Below, piece after piece: positions 8,234 to 16,943 of a stretch of DNA of 48,589 nt. The DNA is from Paraplanobispora siamensis (lineage in GTDB: Bacteria; Actinomycetota; Actinomycetes; Streptosporangiales; Streptosporangiaceae), in the NCBI RefSeq assembly GCF_016863175.1, contig NZ_BOOJ01000017.1:1-48589 (forward strand), written 5' to 3'. Every line of letters starts with the position of its first letter. The first letter of the stretch is position 1. A model generated the notes under the pieces. That model did not search any database. It was given only the letters and a program-made list of their open reading frames with translations, and was not told the DNA's origin. Position numbers and translations under genes: made by a program.

Positions 8234-10417
8234 TCACTCAGTCGCGTCGGCGCGGTACAGCATCGCCTGGTCCGGGCACATCCTCGGGCACGCCACCCCC
8301 ACGTGCGCGAGGGCCGCGCCGCTGAGGATCTCGCCCTCCCAGGCCGGGCCCCACCAGCGCGGAGGCCGCAGCCCGGCGGGCGGCGTGCCGACCGGCACGG
8401 GCCGGACCCGGTAGCGGCGGGCCGGATCGAGGCCGCGGAAGCGCAGCCGGGCGGGCGGGTCCGGATACGGGCTGTCCAGCACGACCATCGCGATGAGGGC
8501 GCGGGAGCGGTCCGGGGCGACGACGCCGTGCACCAGGACGCCCTCCTCGGTGCCGTCCATCCGGACCAGGTCGCCGCCGAGCAGCAGGTCGCGCCGTTCC
8601 TTGAAGAACGCGATCCACGTGCGGAGCTCGGCGAGCTCCTCGTCGGTCGCCCTGGCCAGGTCCCACTCGATCCCGAGGTGCCCGAAGACCGCGGTGGCGG
8701 CGCGGAACTGGAGATCGTGCCGGCGGCCGGTGGTGTGGGAGCGGCCCGAGGCGATGTGCGAGCCCATGAACTCCGGAGGGATGAGCTGGGCGGTCCAGCG
8801 CAGCATGCCCTGCCGGTCGTGCGGGTCGATGTTGTCCGAGACCCACACCCGGTCGGTGCGTTCGAGCACGCCCAGGTCGACGCGGCCCCCGCCGGAGGAG
8901 CACGACTCGATCTCCAGACCGGGGTGCGCGGCCCGGATCTCGTCCAGCAGCCGGTAGACCGCCCGGGTCTGCGCGTGCACGCCGGGCCGCCCTCCGTCGC
9001 TCTGCGTGCCGGCCTCGACGAGGTCGCGGTTGTGGTCCCACTTGACGTAGTCGATCGGGTATTCCCCGAGGATCGCGAGGATCTGCGCCTTCACGTGCTC
9101 GTAGGCCCCGGGGATGCCCAGGTTGAGGACCTGCTGGTGCCGGGACTCCACCGGCCACTCGGCCCGGGCCGCCATGATCCATTCAGGATGCGCGCGGGCG
9201 AGGTCGGAGTCGGGGTTGACCATCTCCGGCTCGAACCACAGACCGAACTGCATGCCCAGTCCGCGGACCCGATCGATCAACGGGCGCAGGCCCTTCGGCC
9301 AGACGTCGGGGGCGACCACCCAGTCGCCCAGTCCCGAGCGGTCGTCGCGGCGTGAGCCGAACCAGCCGTCGTCGAGCACGTATCGCTCGACGCCGATGGC
9401 GGCCGCGCGCTCGGCGAGGTCGAGCAGGCGCCCCTCGTCGTGGTCGAAGTAGACCGCCTCCCAGACGTTCAGGGTCACCGGCCGGTCGGCGGATACCTGA
9501 GGGTCGCGGGCGCGCAGGTGCCGGTGGAAGCGGTGCGCGACCTCGTCCAGGCCGGTGCCGTACGACCCGTAGACCCACGGGCTCCGGTAGGCCTCGGCGC
9601 GCGCCAGCCGCACCTCGCCGGGCAGCAGCAGCTCCCCGCCGCCGATCAGCCGCTCCCCGGTGTGCACCCGCTCGGCGTAGTGGGTGTGGTTGCCGCTCCA
9701 GGCGGTGTGCACGGCCCAGACCTCGCCGTGGGCGAAGCCGAAGCCGGCGGTTCCGGCGTGCAGGACGTACGCGCTGTCGGCGCCGGTACGGCCCCTGCGG
9801 TTCTCACGGACGTGCGCGCCGAGGGGGAACGGGCCGCGCCGGGGCACCCGCTCCAGGTTGTGCCGGCCGCCGAAGTCGAGCAGCTCGGCCGCCTCCGCCG
9901 GGACGGGATAGGCCAGCACGAGGTCCTCCAGCTGGTAGACCTCGTGGCCGGCGTTGAACACCGTCGCCCGGCTGCGCACCAGCCCCGAGGGGAGCAGTTC
10001 GATCGTCAGGCCCAGGTCCAGCCGGTTCGTGTCGTCGGCGGCGATGACCTCCACGGTCCCGGGGCCCGAGGAGACGAAGCCCGAAACGCGGGCGCCGTCC
10101 AGGGAGATCTCGCGGGTGGCGAACGCCGGGGACCAGGTGACCCCCGCGAACGAGCCGCGCAGGCCCGGCCGCCCGCACCATCCGGTGTGGTGCTCGGGCA
10201 CGAGGGCCAGGCGCGGCACCGGGTCGGGGTTGTTGGATCCCACCACCGGCACGGTCGCCGTGACGAGGGCCGCCGCCTGCGCGGCGTCCAGCCCGGGCAG
10301 CTCCCGTCCCCAGTGCACGACGGCGGGCAACCGGCCCTCGCGCGCGTCCAGCAGCAACGTCACACCGGCGGCCGTCAGCGCGACGACCGCGTCCGGGCCC
10401 GGACCGTGCAGTGGCAT
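8234..10417 (-). CDS. GH36 alpha-galactosidase
   Basis: A 727-residue glycoside hydrolase family 36 enzyme with the normal three-part build: N-terminal beta-supersandwich (about 1-330), central TIM barrel (about 330-650) and a C-terminal beta domain. Barrel landmarks are YVLDDGWFGSRRDD and FGLWFEPEMVNPDSDL. The nucleophile is Asp461 in YVKWDHNR, and the acid/base is Asp528 in VSDNIDPHDR. ESCSSGGGRVDLG is also typical. It hydrolyses alpha-1,6-galactosides such as melibiose or raffinose. There is no signal peptide, so it is cytoplasmic and needs an importer that is not encoded nearby. It is monocistronic, and no LacI-type operator is seen upstream. Confidence 0.92.
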   Translation of the reverse strand: MPLHGPGPDAVVALTAAGVTLLLDAREGRLPAVVHWGRELPGLDAAQAAALVTATVPVVGSNNPDPVPRLALVPEHHTGWCGRPGLRGSFAGVTWSPAFATREISLDGARVSGFVSSGPGTVEVIAADDTNRLDLGLTIELLPSGLVRSRATVFNAGHEVYQLEDLVLAYPVPAEAAELLDFGGRHNLERVPRRGPFPLGAHVRENRRGRTGADSAYVLHAGTAGFGFAHGEVWAVHTAWSGNHTHYAERVHTGERLIGGGELLLPGEVRLARAEAYRSPWVYGSYGTGLDEVAHRFHRHLRARDPQVSADRPVTLNVWEAVYFDHDEGRLLDLAERAAAIGVERYVLDDGWFGSRRDDRSGLGDWVVAPDVWPKGLRPLIDRVRGLGMQFGLWFEPEMVNPDSDLARAHPEWIMAARAEWPVESRHQQVLNLGIPGAYEHVKAQILAILGEYPIDYVKWDHNRDLVEAGTQSDGGRPGVHAQTRAVYRLLDEIRAAHPGLEIESCSSGGGRVDLGVLERTDRVWVSDNIDPHDRQGMLRWTAQLIPPEFMGSHIASGRSHTTGRRHDLQFRAATAVFGHLGIEWDLARATDEELAELRTWIAFFKERRDLLLGGDLVRMDGTEEGVLVHGVVAPDRSRALIAMVVLDSPYPDPPARLRFRGLDPARRYRVRPVPVGTPPAGLRPPRWWGPAWEGEILSGAALAHVGVACPRMCPDQAMLYRADATE

Positions 10418-10480
10418 CCTCTGCTCCCGCCTGCGTCGCCGCAGGCCGCAGCTCTGCGAGCCGGACCTCGCGGTGGGCGT

Positions 10481-11161
<681 letters not shown>

Positions 11162-11171
11162 TTATCGGAGA

Positions 11172-11465
11172 GTGAGCTTCGAAAGTCATGAGATGCGGAT
11201 CGCGGAGGCTCGGGCACGGGTACAGGCGGCTCGTCATCGGGCTGTGCGGGCGGGCGCACGGGCGCGGGAAGCGAAGGAGCGGGTGAGGAAGACCGCGGAG
11301 CAGCTCGCCCGTGTGGAACAGGCCAGGGCGGCCCAGGCCGAGCGGAGGGCGCGGATCGCGGAGATCGGCGTCCGCCCCGGAGAGATCCGCGTGATGACGA
11401 CCGAGGTTCGCGGGCGGCCGGTGGAGCCGCTGAAGGCCGTGACGATCGCCCGGCCGCCCTCCTGA
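11172..11465 (+). CDS. Small Ala/Arg-rich coiled-coil protein, unknown function
   Basis: A 97-residue protein (if it starts at GTG 11172; ATG 11193 is also in frame). Residues 8-70 are almost all Ala, Arg, Glu and Gln with long helical periodicity (RIAEARARVQAARHRAVRAG and TAEQLARVEQARAAQAERR), so a single long helix or coiled coil is expected, followed by a short Pro-rich tail. The third codon positions are strongly G/C biased, which supports real coding. I do not recognise the family. It sits alone between the dead hydrolase and the protease. Confidence 0.55.
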   Translation: MSFESHEMRIAEARARVQAARHRAVRAGARAREAKERVRKTAEQLARVEQARAAQAERRARIAEIGVRPGEIRVMTTEVRGRPVEPLKAVTIARPPS

Positions 11466-11634
11466 AGAGGGGTGCGCGAGACCTGAGGGCCCTGAACCTT
11501 CAGAGAACATCCTGATTGCGGGAAAGGGCGTGCGCTTTCGGGGGTCATACCGCGGGGATATGGCTTTCTTGACACATCTTTCGGAGCTCTCTGCCAGCCG
11601 CTAGCTTGACCTCAACCCCTTACAAGGAGTGCAG

Positions 11635-12768
11635 ATGTTGAGTAAGAGCTGTGGGCTGGTAGGCGCCGCCGTCCTCGCCGCCTGCCTGGCCACCCCCCTC
11701 AGTCCCGCAGCCGCCGACCCCGGCCCCCAGGCCGCCCCTCCCTCGCCCGCTCCGCCCGCGATGGTCGACGCCATGCAGCGCGACCTCGGCCTCACCGAGG
11801 AGCAGGCCAGGACCCGGCTCGCCAACGAGGAGCGCGCCGCCACCGCCCAGTCGGCACTGAGCGGCGAGCTCAGCGCCGACTCGTACGGCGGCGCCTGGCT
11901 GAACCAGGACGCCTCCAAGCTGGTGGTCGCCACCACCGACCCGGCCGAGACCCCCAAGATCGAGTCGCAGGGCGCTCAGCCGGTGGTCGTCGAGCGGACG
12001 CTCGCCCAGCTCGACGGCATCATGGCGCAGCTCGACCAGGCCCCCCGCAGGGCCAAGGCCCAGGCCGCGCTCTGGTACGTGGACGTCACGTCCAACAAGG
12101 TCGCCGTCCAGGCGCCCACGGTCCAGGCCGCCGAGGCCCTCGCCAAGGCGGCCGGCGTCGACATGAACGCGGTCACCGTCTCGGCCACCGCCGAGCGCCC
12201 GACCCCGTTCATGGACATCATCGGCGGCTCGCCGTACTACATCGGCTCCAGCCGCTGCAGCATCGGCTTCGCCGTCACCAGGGGCACCACGCCGGGCTTC
12301 GTCACCGCCGGGCACTGCGGCCGGGCGGGCTCCAGGACCACCAACCCGACGGGCACCTTCCAGGGCTCGTCGTTCCCCGGTAACGACTACGCCTGGGTCG
12401 CCACGCCCGGCCACACGCCCCGCCCGTGGGTGCGCGGCGCCGGAGGCGCCATGGTGACGGTCCGCGGCTCCACGCAGGCGGTCGTCGGCTCCTCCATCTG
12501 CCGCTCCGGCTCGACCACCGGCTGGCGCTGCGGCACCGTCCAGCAGCACAACGCCAGCGTCACCTACCCGCAGGGCACCGTCAGCGGCCTCACCCGCACC
12601 ACGGTCTGCGCCCAGCCCGGCGACTCCGGCGGCTCGTTCATCTCCGGCAGCCAGGCCCAGGGCGTGACCTCCGGCGGTTCCGGCAACTGCACCACCGGCG
12701 GCACGACGTACCACCAGCCCGTCAACGAGATCCTGAGCGTCTACGGCCTCAGGCTCACGACCGGCTGA
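11635..12768 (+). CDS. Secreted S1 family serine protease (streptogrisin/alpha-lytic type) with propeptide
   Basis: A 377-residue pre-pro-protease. The signal peptide (MLSKSCGLVGAAVLAACLA, cleavage near PAAA-DP) is followed by a chaperone-like prodomain (about 35-190, with MQRDLGLTEEQARTRLANEE) as in alpha-lytic protease and streptogrisins. The mature domain begins near DIIGGSPYYIG. The catalytic triad is His227 (TAGHC), Asp251 (NDYA) and Ser331 (GDSGGS). Cys pairs flank the His and Ser as in S1E enzymes. It is exported and self-processed, and probably degrades external protein. The ATG at 11635 has AAGGAG at the right distance. It is followed by a clear hairpin terminator. Confidence 0.93.
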   Translation: MLSKSCGLVGAAVLAACLATPLSPAAADPGPQAAPPSPAPPAMVDAMQRDLGLTEEQARTRLANEERAATAQSALSGELSADSYGGAWLNQDASKLVVATTDPAETPKIESQGAQPVVVERTLAQLDGIMAQLDQAPRRAKAQAALWYVDVTSNKVAVQAPTVQAAEALAKAAGVDMNAVTVSATAERPTPFMDIIGGSPYYIGSSRCSIGFAVTRGTTPGFVTAGHCGRAGSRTTNPTGTFQGSSFPGNDYAWVATPGHTPRPWVRGAGGAMVTVRGSTQAVVGSSICRSGSTTGWRCGTVQQHNASVTYPQGTVSGLTRTTVCAQPGDSGGSFISGSQAQGVTSGGSGNCTTGGTTYHQPVNEILSVYGLRLTTG

Positions 12769-12788
12769 CCCGCTCCCTTCCCACCTCG

Positions 12789-12817
12789 GTACGCCCGGGC
12801 CCTCCGCCCGGGCGTAC
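12789..12817 (+). terminator. Intrinsic terminator after the S1 protease
   Basis: GTACGCCCGGGC and GCCCGGGCGTAC form a perfect 12-bp stem with a 5-base loop (CCTCC), 20 bases after the protease stop. Confidence 0.85.
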
Positions 12818-12863
12818 TGCCATGTGCGTGGAAGACCGGGGCGAATCGGTCACGATGAAGCAC

Positions 12864-12875
12864 CTTGACATCAAG
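12864..12875. promoter_or_regulatory. MarR-type palindrome overlapping a -35-like TTGACA
   Basis: CTTGACATCAAG is a palindrome of 5-bp arms with a 2-base centre, the style of operator bound by many actinobacterial MarR regulators. It includes TTGACA and stands about 20 bases before a ribosome site and ATG at 12895. That ATG now opens only a scrambled remnant, so the site looks orphaned. Confidence 0.45.
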
Positions 12876-12894
12876 ATAGATGGAAGGGGTCGTG

Positions 12895-13330
12895 ATGCTT
12901 CATCACATCCAGGACGTCCGGCCCTGGGCGCTGCCGGCCGCTTCGACCGCGGGGGACCGCTGGCCTGCCACGCCGAGGGGTTCGCCCAGCAGCTCGCCGA
13001 GGCCACGGAGAGAGGGCTGGTCCCCGACCCGGCCGCCGTCCGCGCGGTCTGGGACGACGCCGCGGCCGCGCCCGAGTGGGCAGGCCCGGCGCTGTGGCTC
13101 CACGGCGACCTGCATCCGGCCAACGTCCTCACCGCGGACGGCGCCATCTGCGGGGTGATCGACTTCGGTGACCTCTGCGCGGGCGATCCGGCCTGCGACC
13201 TCGCCGCCGCCTGGCTTCTGCTGCCGGACGGCACGGCCGACCGCTTCCACGCCGCCTACCGGCCGGTCCCGGACGACGCGACCCTGCGCCGCGCCCGCTG
13301 CTGCGGCTGCGACTTCGTGCTCGACTCGCT
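12895..13330 (+). pseudogene. Deletion-fused remnant: short 5' end of an unknown gene joined to an aminoglycoside-phosphotransferase-family C-lobe
   Basis: The ATG at 12895 with GGAAGGGG upstream opens MLHHIQDVRPWALPA, but this frame soon becomes meaningless. From about 12970 a different frame encodes the C-terminal lobe of an APH/choline-kinase-like phosphotransferase: EGFAQQLAEATERGLVPD, then LWLHGDLHPANVL (catalytic loop, HGDxxxxN) and GVIDFGDLCAGDPACDLA (metal-binding D). The C-terminal helices break down after RARCCGC. The whole ATP-binding N-lobe is missing. This looks like a deletion that fused two genes, with the leftover MarR-type promoter in front. Confidence 0.7.
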
Positions 13331-13333
13331 CCC

Positions 13334-13421
13334 GACTGACCGGCGGCCCCGAGGCGCTTGGCCGACAGCCCTGCGGCGACTGACCGGCGGACTCGAAGCG
13401 CTTGGCCGACTAGCCCGGCCG
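13334..13421. repeat. Two-copy 44-bp tandem repeat
   Basis: Copies at 13334-13377 and 13378-13421 both start GACTGACCGGCGG and share CGCTTGGCCGAC, with a few differences elsewhere. The second copy holds the stop codon of the MOSC gene on the other strand. Confidence 0.75.
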
Positions 13422-14204
13422 GACTTCGTCGCCGACTCTCAGCTCGCCGAGGTTCCTGGGCACCAGGCGGATGCCGAACCAGGTCTTGCCGTCCCAGCGG
13501 CGGTGTCTGGCCAGGGTTCTCAGGGGCTCCTTGCCGCCTCGCTGAGTGTCCGGGTCCCAGGTGGTGACGGCGCAGCGGTCGCACAGCACCGAGACGCGGA
13601 AGTCGACCTCGCCGATGCGGACCGACGTCCAGGCGTCCTCCGCGAAGGGTTCCGCGCCGTCGATGACGGCGTTGGGACGGAAGCGGGCGATGTCGAGGGG
13701 GCCCGGGAGGTGCTCCTGACGTTCCATGGCGCCTTCGGAGATCCAGTCGTCCAGGCGCTGGAGCGAACTCCTGGAGACGAGCAGGAGGGGTCCGTCCCAC
13801 AGGCCGCCCTGTTCCTCGGTGACGGTCCGGCGGCCGGGGTCCTCCAGCCAGATGAGGCGGGCGGGCCTGCCGAGCAGGCGGGTGAACCATTCATGGGCGT
13901 CGGCGTGGGCGAGCACGGCCCGGTCGAGGTTGGAGCAAGCCATCGGGATCGTGTCACCGGTTGCCGGGGGGACCTTGATCTCGCCCATGCCCTCCGCCGA
14001 CAGATGGAGGCCGCCCTCGGGGGTCTCAACGGCCGAAACCGAGAGGAGCCGGGGGTGCTGGCCCACCCAGATCAGTTCTCCCAGCGGATCCACCACGCCC
14101 CACAGACGGTCGCCTTCCAGGCCCCAGGGGAGGACCTGGGCGGACGGGCGGGAGATGCCTCTGGCGGATTTGAGGGGATAGGTGCGGATCTCCGCTAATT
14201 CCAT
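13410..14204 (-). CDS. MOSC domain protein with N-terminal beta-barrel domain
   Basis: A 264-residue protein. The first ~120 residues (MELAEIRTYPLKSARGIS, GLEGDRLWGVVDPLGELIWV) match the MOSC N-terminal beta-barrel domain. The second half has the MOSC core, with Cys in VLCDRCAVTTWDPDTQ and the following GKEPLRTLARHRR. The family (YiiM, YcbX, mARC) moves sulfur or binds molybdenum cofactor, and YcbX/mARC proteins reduce N-hydroxylated bases such as 6-hydroxylaminopurine. That activity is plausible here but not shown. The last residues lie in a tandem duplication that may have replaced the original C-terminus. The start is the first ATG, with two LacI-type palindromes upstream. Confidence 0.88.
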   Translation of the reverse strand: MELAEIRTYPLKSARGISRPSAQVLPWGLEGDRLWGVVDPLGELIWVGQHPRLLSVSAVETPEGGLHLSAEGMGEIKVPPATGDTIPMACSNLDRAVLAHADAHEWFTRLLGRPARLIWLEDPGRRTVTEEQGGLWDGPLLLVSRSSLQRLDDWISEGAMERQEHLPGPLDIARFRPNAVIDGAEPFAEDAWTSVRIGEVDFRVSVLCDRCAVTTWDPDTQRGGKEPLRTLARHRRWDGKTWFGIRLVPRNLGELRVGDEVRPG

Positions 14205-14217
14205 TGGGCAAGGATAA

Positions 14218-14253
14218 GAGAAAGCGCTCTCTCATGGAATGGGAGCGCTCCCA
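14218..14253. promoter_or_regulatory. Two LacI-type operators upstream of the MOSC gene
   Basis: GAGAAAGCGCTCTCTC (14218-14233) is a near-palindrome centred on GCGC. TGGGAGCGCTCCCA (14240-14253) is a perfect 14-bp palindrome identical to the operator known for the cellobiose repressor CebR of Streptomyces. Neither has a loop, so a hairpin terminator is unlikely. They lie 14-50 bases before the MOSC start. No sugar gene is adjacent, so the regulated gene could be MOSC itself or one lost by rearrangement. Confidence 0.55.
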
Positions 14254-14429
14254 AAAAATACTCGAAGCGGGATGCCGGACCCCTTCGAGATGTCGGGTTC
14301 CCCGACGAGGCGGCGGGATCCTGGGCTTTTCTCCGAGGCGTAGTGAGCATCCTCCCCGGAGGTGTCGGTCCTGATGTGTACGTTGCCGTCCGCGTCGGCA
14401 CCCGGCCCTTGAATGAGGAGTGAAGCGGC

Positions 14430-14855
14430 ATGGGCACCTGGGACAGCGGTCCTTTCGACAATGACTCGGCCGCCGACTGGTGCGGGGGCCTGGACGACGC
14501 CGACCCCAACGACCGGGCGGGCATGGTCCGGCAGGCGTTGCTCGACGTCACGGAGTCTGCGGACTACCTGGACGTGGACGAGGGGGCGGCGGCGATGGCG
14601 GCCGTGGCCATCATCGCGGCCGAGTGCTGCGACGGCCCGCCGGTCACGTCGGCGTACGCGCCGGACTTCCTGCTGGAGGGCGGCAGGATCGGACTTCCCG
14701 ATGACCTCGTACCGCTCGCGCTGCGTGCGCTCGATCGTGTCCTCGGTGAGGACTCCGAACTCTGGCAGCTGTGGGAGGAGGCTGACGGCGGCCGGTCGCT
14801 GCTGACGGAGGTCGGACCCCTGCGGGCCGCCCTCATGCGAAGGACGACCGGCTGA
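14430..14855 (+). CDS. DUF4259 domain protein
   Basis: A 141-residue acidic protein with the DUF4259 opening MGTWDSGPFDNDSAADWCGG and a mostly helical remainder (AAAMAAVAIIAAECCDGPP, LVPLALRALDRVLGEDSEL, WQLWEEADGG). The length is typical of the family. The function is unknown; such proteins are common as single genes in actinomycetes. GAGGAG precedes the ATG. It is followed by a 175-base gap before the ABC transporter genes. Confidence 0.85.
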   Translation: MGTWDSGPFDNDSAADWCGGLDDADPNDRAGMVRQALLDVTESADYLDVDEGAAAMAAVAIIAAECCDGPPVTSAYAPDFLLEGGRIGLPDDLVPLALRALDRVLGEDSELWQLWEEADGGRSLLTEVGPLRAALMRRTTG

Positions 14856-15030
14856 ACGGCTCTCCGTCGTCTGCGGGCCGTACGGCCGGCGCCCACGCAC
14901 GATCGCCGGAGTCGTGGACGGTGAAACCGCCAGCTCAGGGGTGAAACCGGCGTGAAGCCGCGACGAAGCCGACGGCACGAAGACTCTTCTCGGACGCCGG
15001 GAGGTACCCGGCGGAGAGAGGAGACGCGTC

Positions 15031-16002
15031 ATGGCGGACCTCAGTGCCGTCCGGGCCGAAGACCTGGTCAAGGAGTTCGGAGACTTCCGGGCCGTGGACG
15101 GGATCGACCTTCACGTACGGCAGGGCGAGATCTTCGGAGTCCTGGGCCCCAACGGCGCGGGCAAGACCACCACGCTCCGGATGCTCGCCACCCTGCTGCC
15201 CATCGACGGCGGCCACGCGGAGATCTTCGGCGTCGACGTCCGGCGGGAGCCCCACCGCATCCGGCAGCTGGTGGGCGTCACCGGTCAGTACGCCTCGGTG
15301 GACGAGGATCTGACAGCCCGGGAGAACCTCTGGCTGTTCGCCCGTCTGCAGGGCCTGACCGGCACCCGGGCCAGGGCCGTCGCCGGAGACCTGCTCGAAC
15401 GCTTCGGTCTCCAGGAGGCGGCCGACCGCCCCCTGTCCCAGTTCAGCGGCGGTATGCGCCGCCGCCTGGACCTCGCGTCAAGCCTGATCACCCGCCCGCC
15501 CCTGATCTTCCTGGACGAGCCCACGACCGGCCTCGACCCGAGAACCCGGGGCCAGATGTGGGACACCATCCGCGAGCTGGTCACCGACGGCTCCACGATC
15601 CTCCTCACCACCCAGTATCTGGACGAAGCCGATCAGCTGGCCGATCGCGTGGCAGTGATCGACCGGGGCCGGAAGGTCGCCGAGGACACCCCCGACGCCC
15701 TGAAGACCCAGGTCGGCGACTCGACCCTGCAGCTCAGCCTCGCGGACGGCTCGGACACCGCCCTGGCGGCGAACGTCGTCCGCCGGCTGCTGGGCGAGGA
15801 TCCGGTCCTGACCCCGGAATCGGGACGGATGAACGTCCCCCTCCCCGACCCCGACCGGGCCGCGGACGTCCTGATCGGCCTGCGGGAGGCAGGTCTCGGC
15901 ATCTCCTCGGTGAGCGTCGCCAAGCCGACGCTGGACGAGGTCTTCCTGGCGCTGACCGGCCACGGCGCCGACGACGAATCCCAGATGGAGGCGGCCCGAT
16001 GA
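15031..16002 (+). CDS. ABC transporter ATP-binding protein, DrrA-type
   Basis: A 323-residue ATPase. Walker A is GPNGAGKTT (39-47), the Q loop is in VTGQYASVDEDLT, the signature is LSQFSGGMRRRLDLA, Walker B LIFLDEPTTGLD, and the H-loop region LLTTQYLDEADQLADRV. The latter, and the C-terminal regulatory domain that ends AKPTLDEVFLALTGH, are typical of the daunorubicin-resistance DrrA family. It powers export through the permease that follows, with which it overlaps by four bases (ATGA). GGAGAGAGGAG upstream of the ATG is a strong ribosome site. A hydrophobic drug or metabolite is the likely substrate but is not identified. Confidence 0.92.
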   Translation: MADLSAVRAEDLVKEFGDFRAVDGIDLHVRQGEIFGVLGPNGAGKTTTLRMLATLLPIDGGHAEIFGVDVRREPHRIRQLVGVTGQYASVDEDLTARENLWLFARLQGLTGTRARAVAGDLLERFGLQEAADRPLSQFSGGMRRRLDLASSLITRPPLIFLDEPTTGLDPRTRGQMWDTIRELVTDGSTILLTTQYLDEADQLADRVAVIDRGRKVAEDTPDALKTQVGDSTLQLSLADGSDTALAANVVRRLLGEDPVLTPESGRMNVPLPDPDRAADVLIGLREAGLGISSVSVAKPTLDEVFLALTGHGADDESQMEAAR

Positions 16003-16850
16003 CCACCACGAGCACCATGACCCCGGCTGCCCTCGGCTCCCGGCGCATCGACCCGTCCGCGGTGGTCGCCCGTACCACGCCCCGCACCTCGCTCCAGGAG
16101 ACCTGGGTCCAGACCCTGTCGATGGCGTGGCGGGCCCTGAAGAAGATGCGCCGCAAGCCCGAGCAGTTCTTCGACGTCCTCATCCAGCCCCTGCTGTTCA
16201 CGGCGATGTTCGCGTTCATCTTCGGCGGCGCGATCTCCGGCAGCGTGGCGGACTATCTCCCGGTCCTGATCCCCGGCATCCTCGCGCAAACGGCTCTGAC
16301 CGTCTGCATGGCGACAGGCGTGCAACTGCGCGAGGACATGGACAAGGGGGTCTTCGACCGCTTCAAGTCCCTGCCGATCGCGAGGATCGCCCCCCTGGCC
16401 GGTCCGATGATCGCCGACCTGATCCGGTACGGCATCGCCTCGGTGCTGACGCTCGTCACCGGCCTGCTCATCGGCTACCGTCCCGGCGGCGGCGTGCTCG
16501 GCAGCATCGGCGGCATCGCGCTCACCGTGTTCGCCGGTTGGTCGCTGGCGTGGATCTTCACCTGGCTGGGCACGATGGCGCGTTCGGCGCAGAGCGTCCA
16601 GGGCATCTCGATGATGATCATGTTCCCACTCACCTTCCTGTCCAACGCCTTCGTCCCCGCCGAGACGCTGCCCGGCTGGCTGGAGGCGTTCGTGAAGGTC
16701 AACCCGGTCTCGCACGTCGTCTCCGCGGTGCGCGACCTGTTCAACGACGGGGCCGTGACGGCCGAGGTCGGCTGGGCGGTCGTCGGCTGCGCGGTCGTCG
16801 TCGCGATCTTCGCCCCGCTGGCGGTCCGTTCGTACTCCCGCAAGATGTAG
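15999..16850 (+). CDS. ABC-2 type permease, DrrB-type
   Basis: A 283-residue membrane protein with a ~45-residue cytoplasmic N-terminus and six hydrophobic segments (for example VLIQPLLFTAMFAFIFGGAI and PLTFLSNAFVPAETLPGWLE). FVPAETLPGWLEAFVKVNP with SHVVSAVRDL is the conserved ABC-2/DrrB C-terminal element. It is coupled to the ATPase through ATGA. The last codons (SRKM and stop) are the first unit of a degenerating 14/15-bp tandem repeat that runs on for 90 bases after the stop, so the C-terminus has been touched by repeat expansion. With the ATPase it should form an efflux pump in the cytoplasmic membrane. Confidence 0.92.
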   Translation: MTTTSTMTPAALGSRRIDPSAVVARTTPRTSLQETWVQTLSMAWRALKKMRRKPEQFFDVLIQPLLFTAMFAFIFGGAISGSVADYLPVLIPGILAQTALTVCMATGVQLREDMDKGVFDRFKSLPIARIAPLAGPMIADLIRYGIASVLTLVTGLLIGYRPGGGVLGSIGGIALTVFAGWSLAWIFTWLGTMARSAQSVQGISMMIMFPLTFLSNAFVPAETLPGWLEAFVKVNPVSHVVSAVRDLFNDGAVTAEVGWAVVGCAVVVAIFAPLAVRSYSRKM

Positions 16851-16938
16851 CCCGCAAGATGTAGCCCGCGAGCCGCAGTCCGCAAGCCGGTGGCCCGCGA
16901 GCCGATAGCCCGCGAGCCGGTAGCCCGCAAGACGCTGA
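16837..16938. repeat. Seven-unit 14/15-bp tandem repeat across a stop codon
   Basis: Units start at 16837, 16851, 16865, 16879, 16894, 16909 and 16924 with consensus CCCGCRAGCCGRTAG. The first two are identical (CCCGCAAGATGTAG), and the first contains the permease stop. Later units change to GAGCCG forms. It fills the space between two convergent genes. Confidence 0.85.
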
Positions 16939-16943
16939 CGGTG

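Noticed and set aside
11569-11610. TTGACA near 11569 as the -35 of the protease promoter
   Set aside because: No acceptable -10 lies 16-19 bases downstream; the nearest TAGCTT is about 27 bases away.
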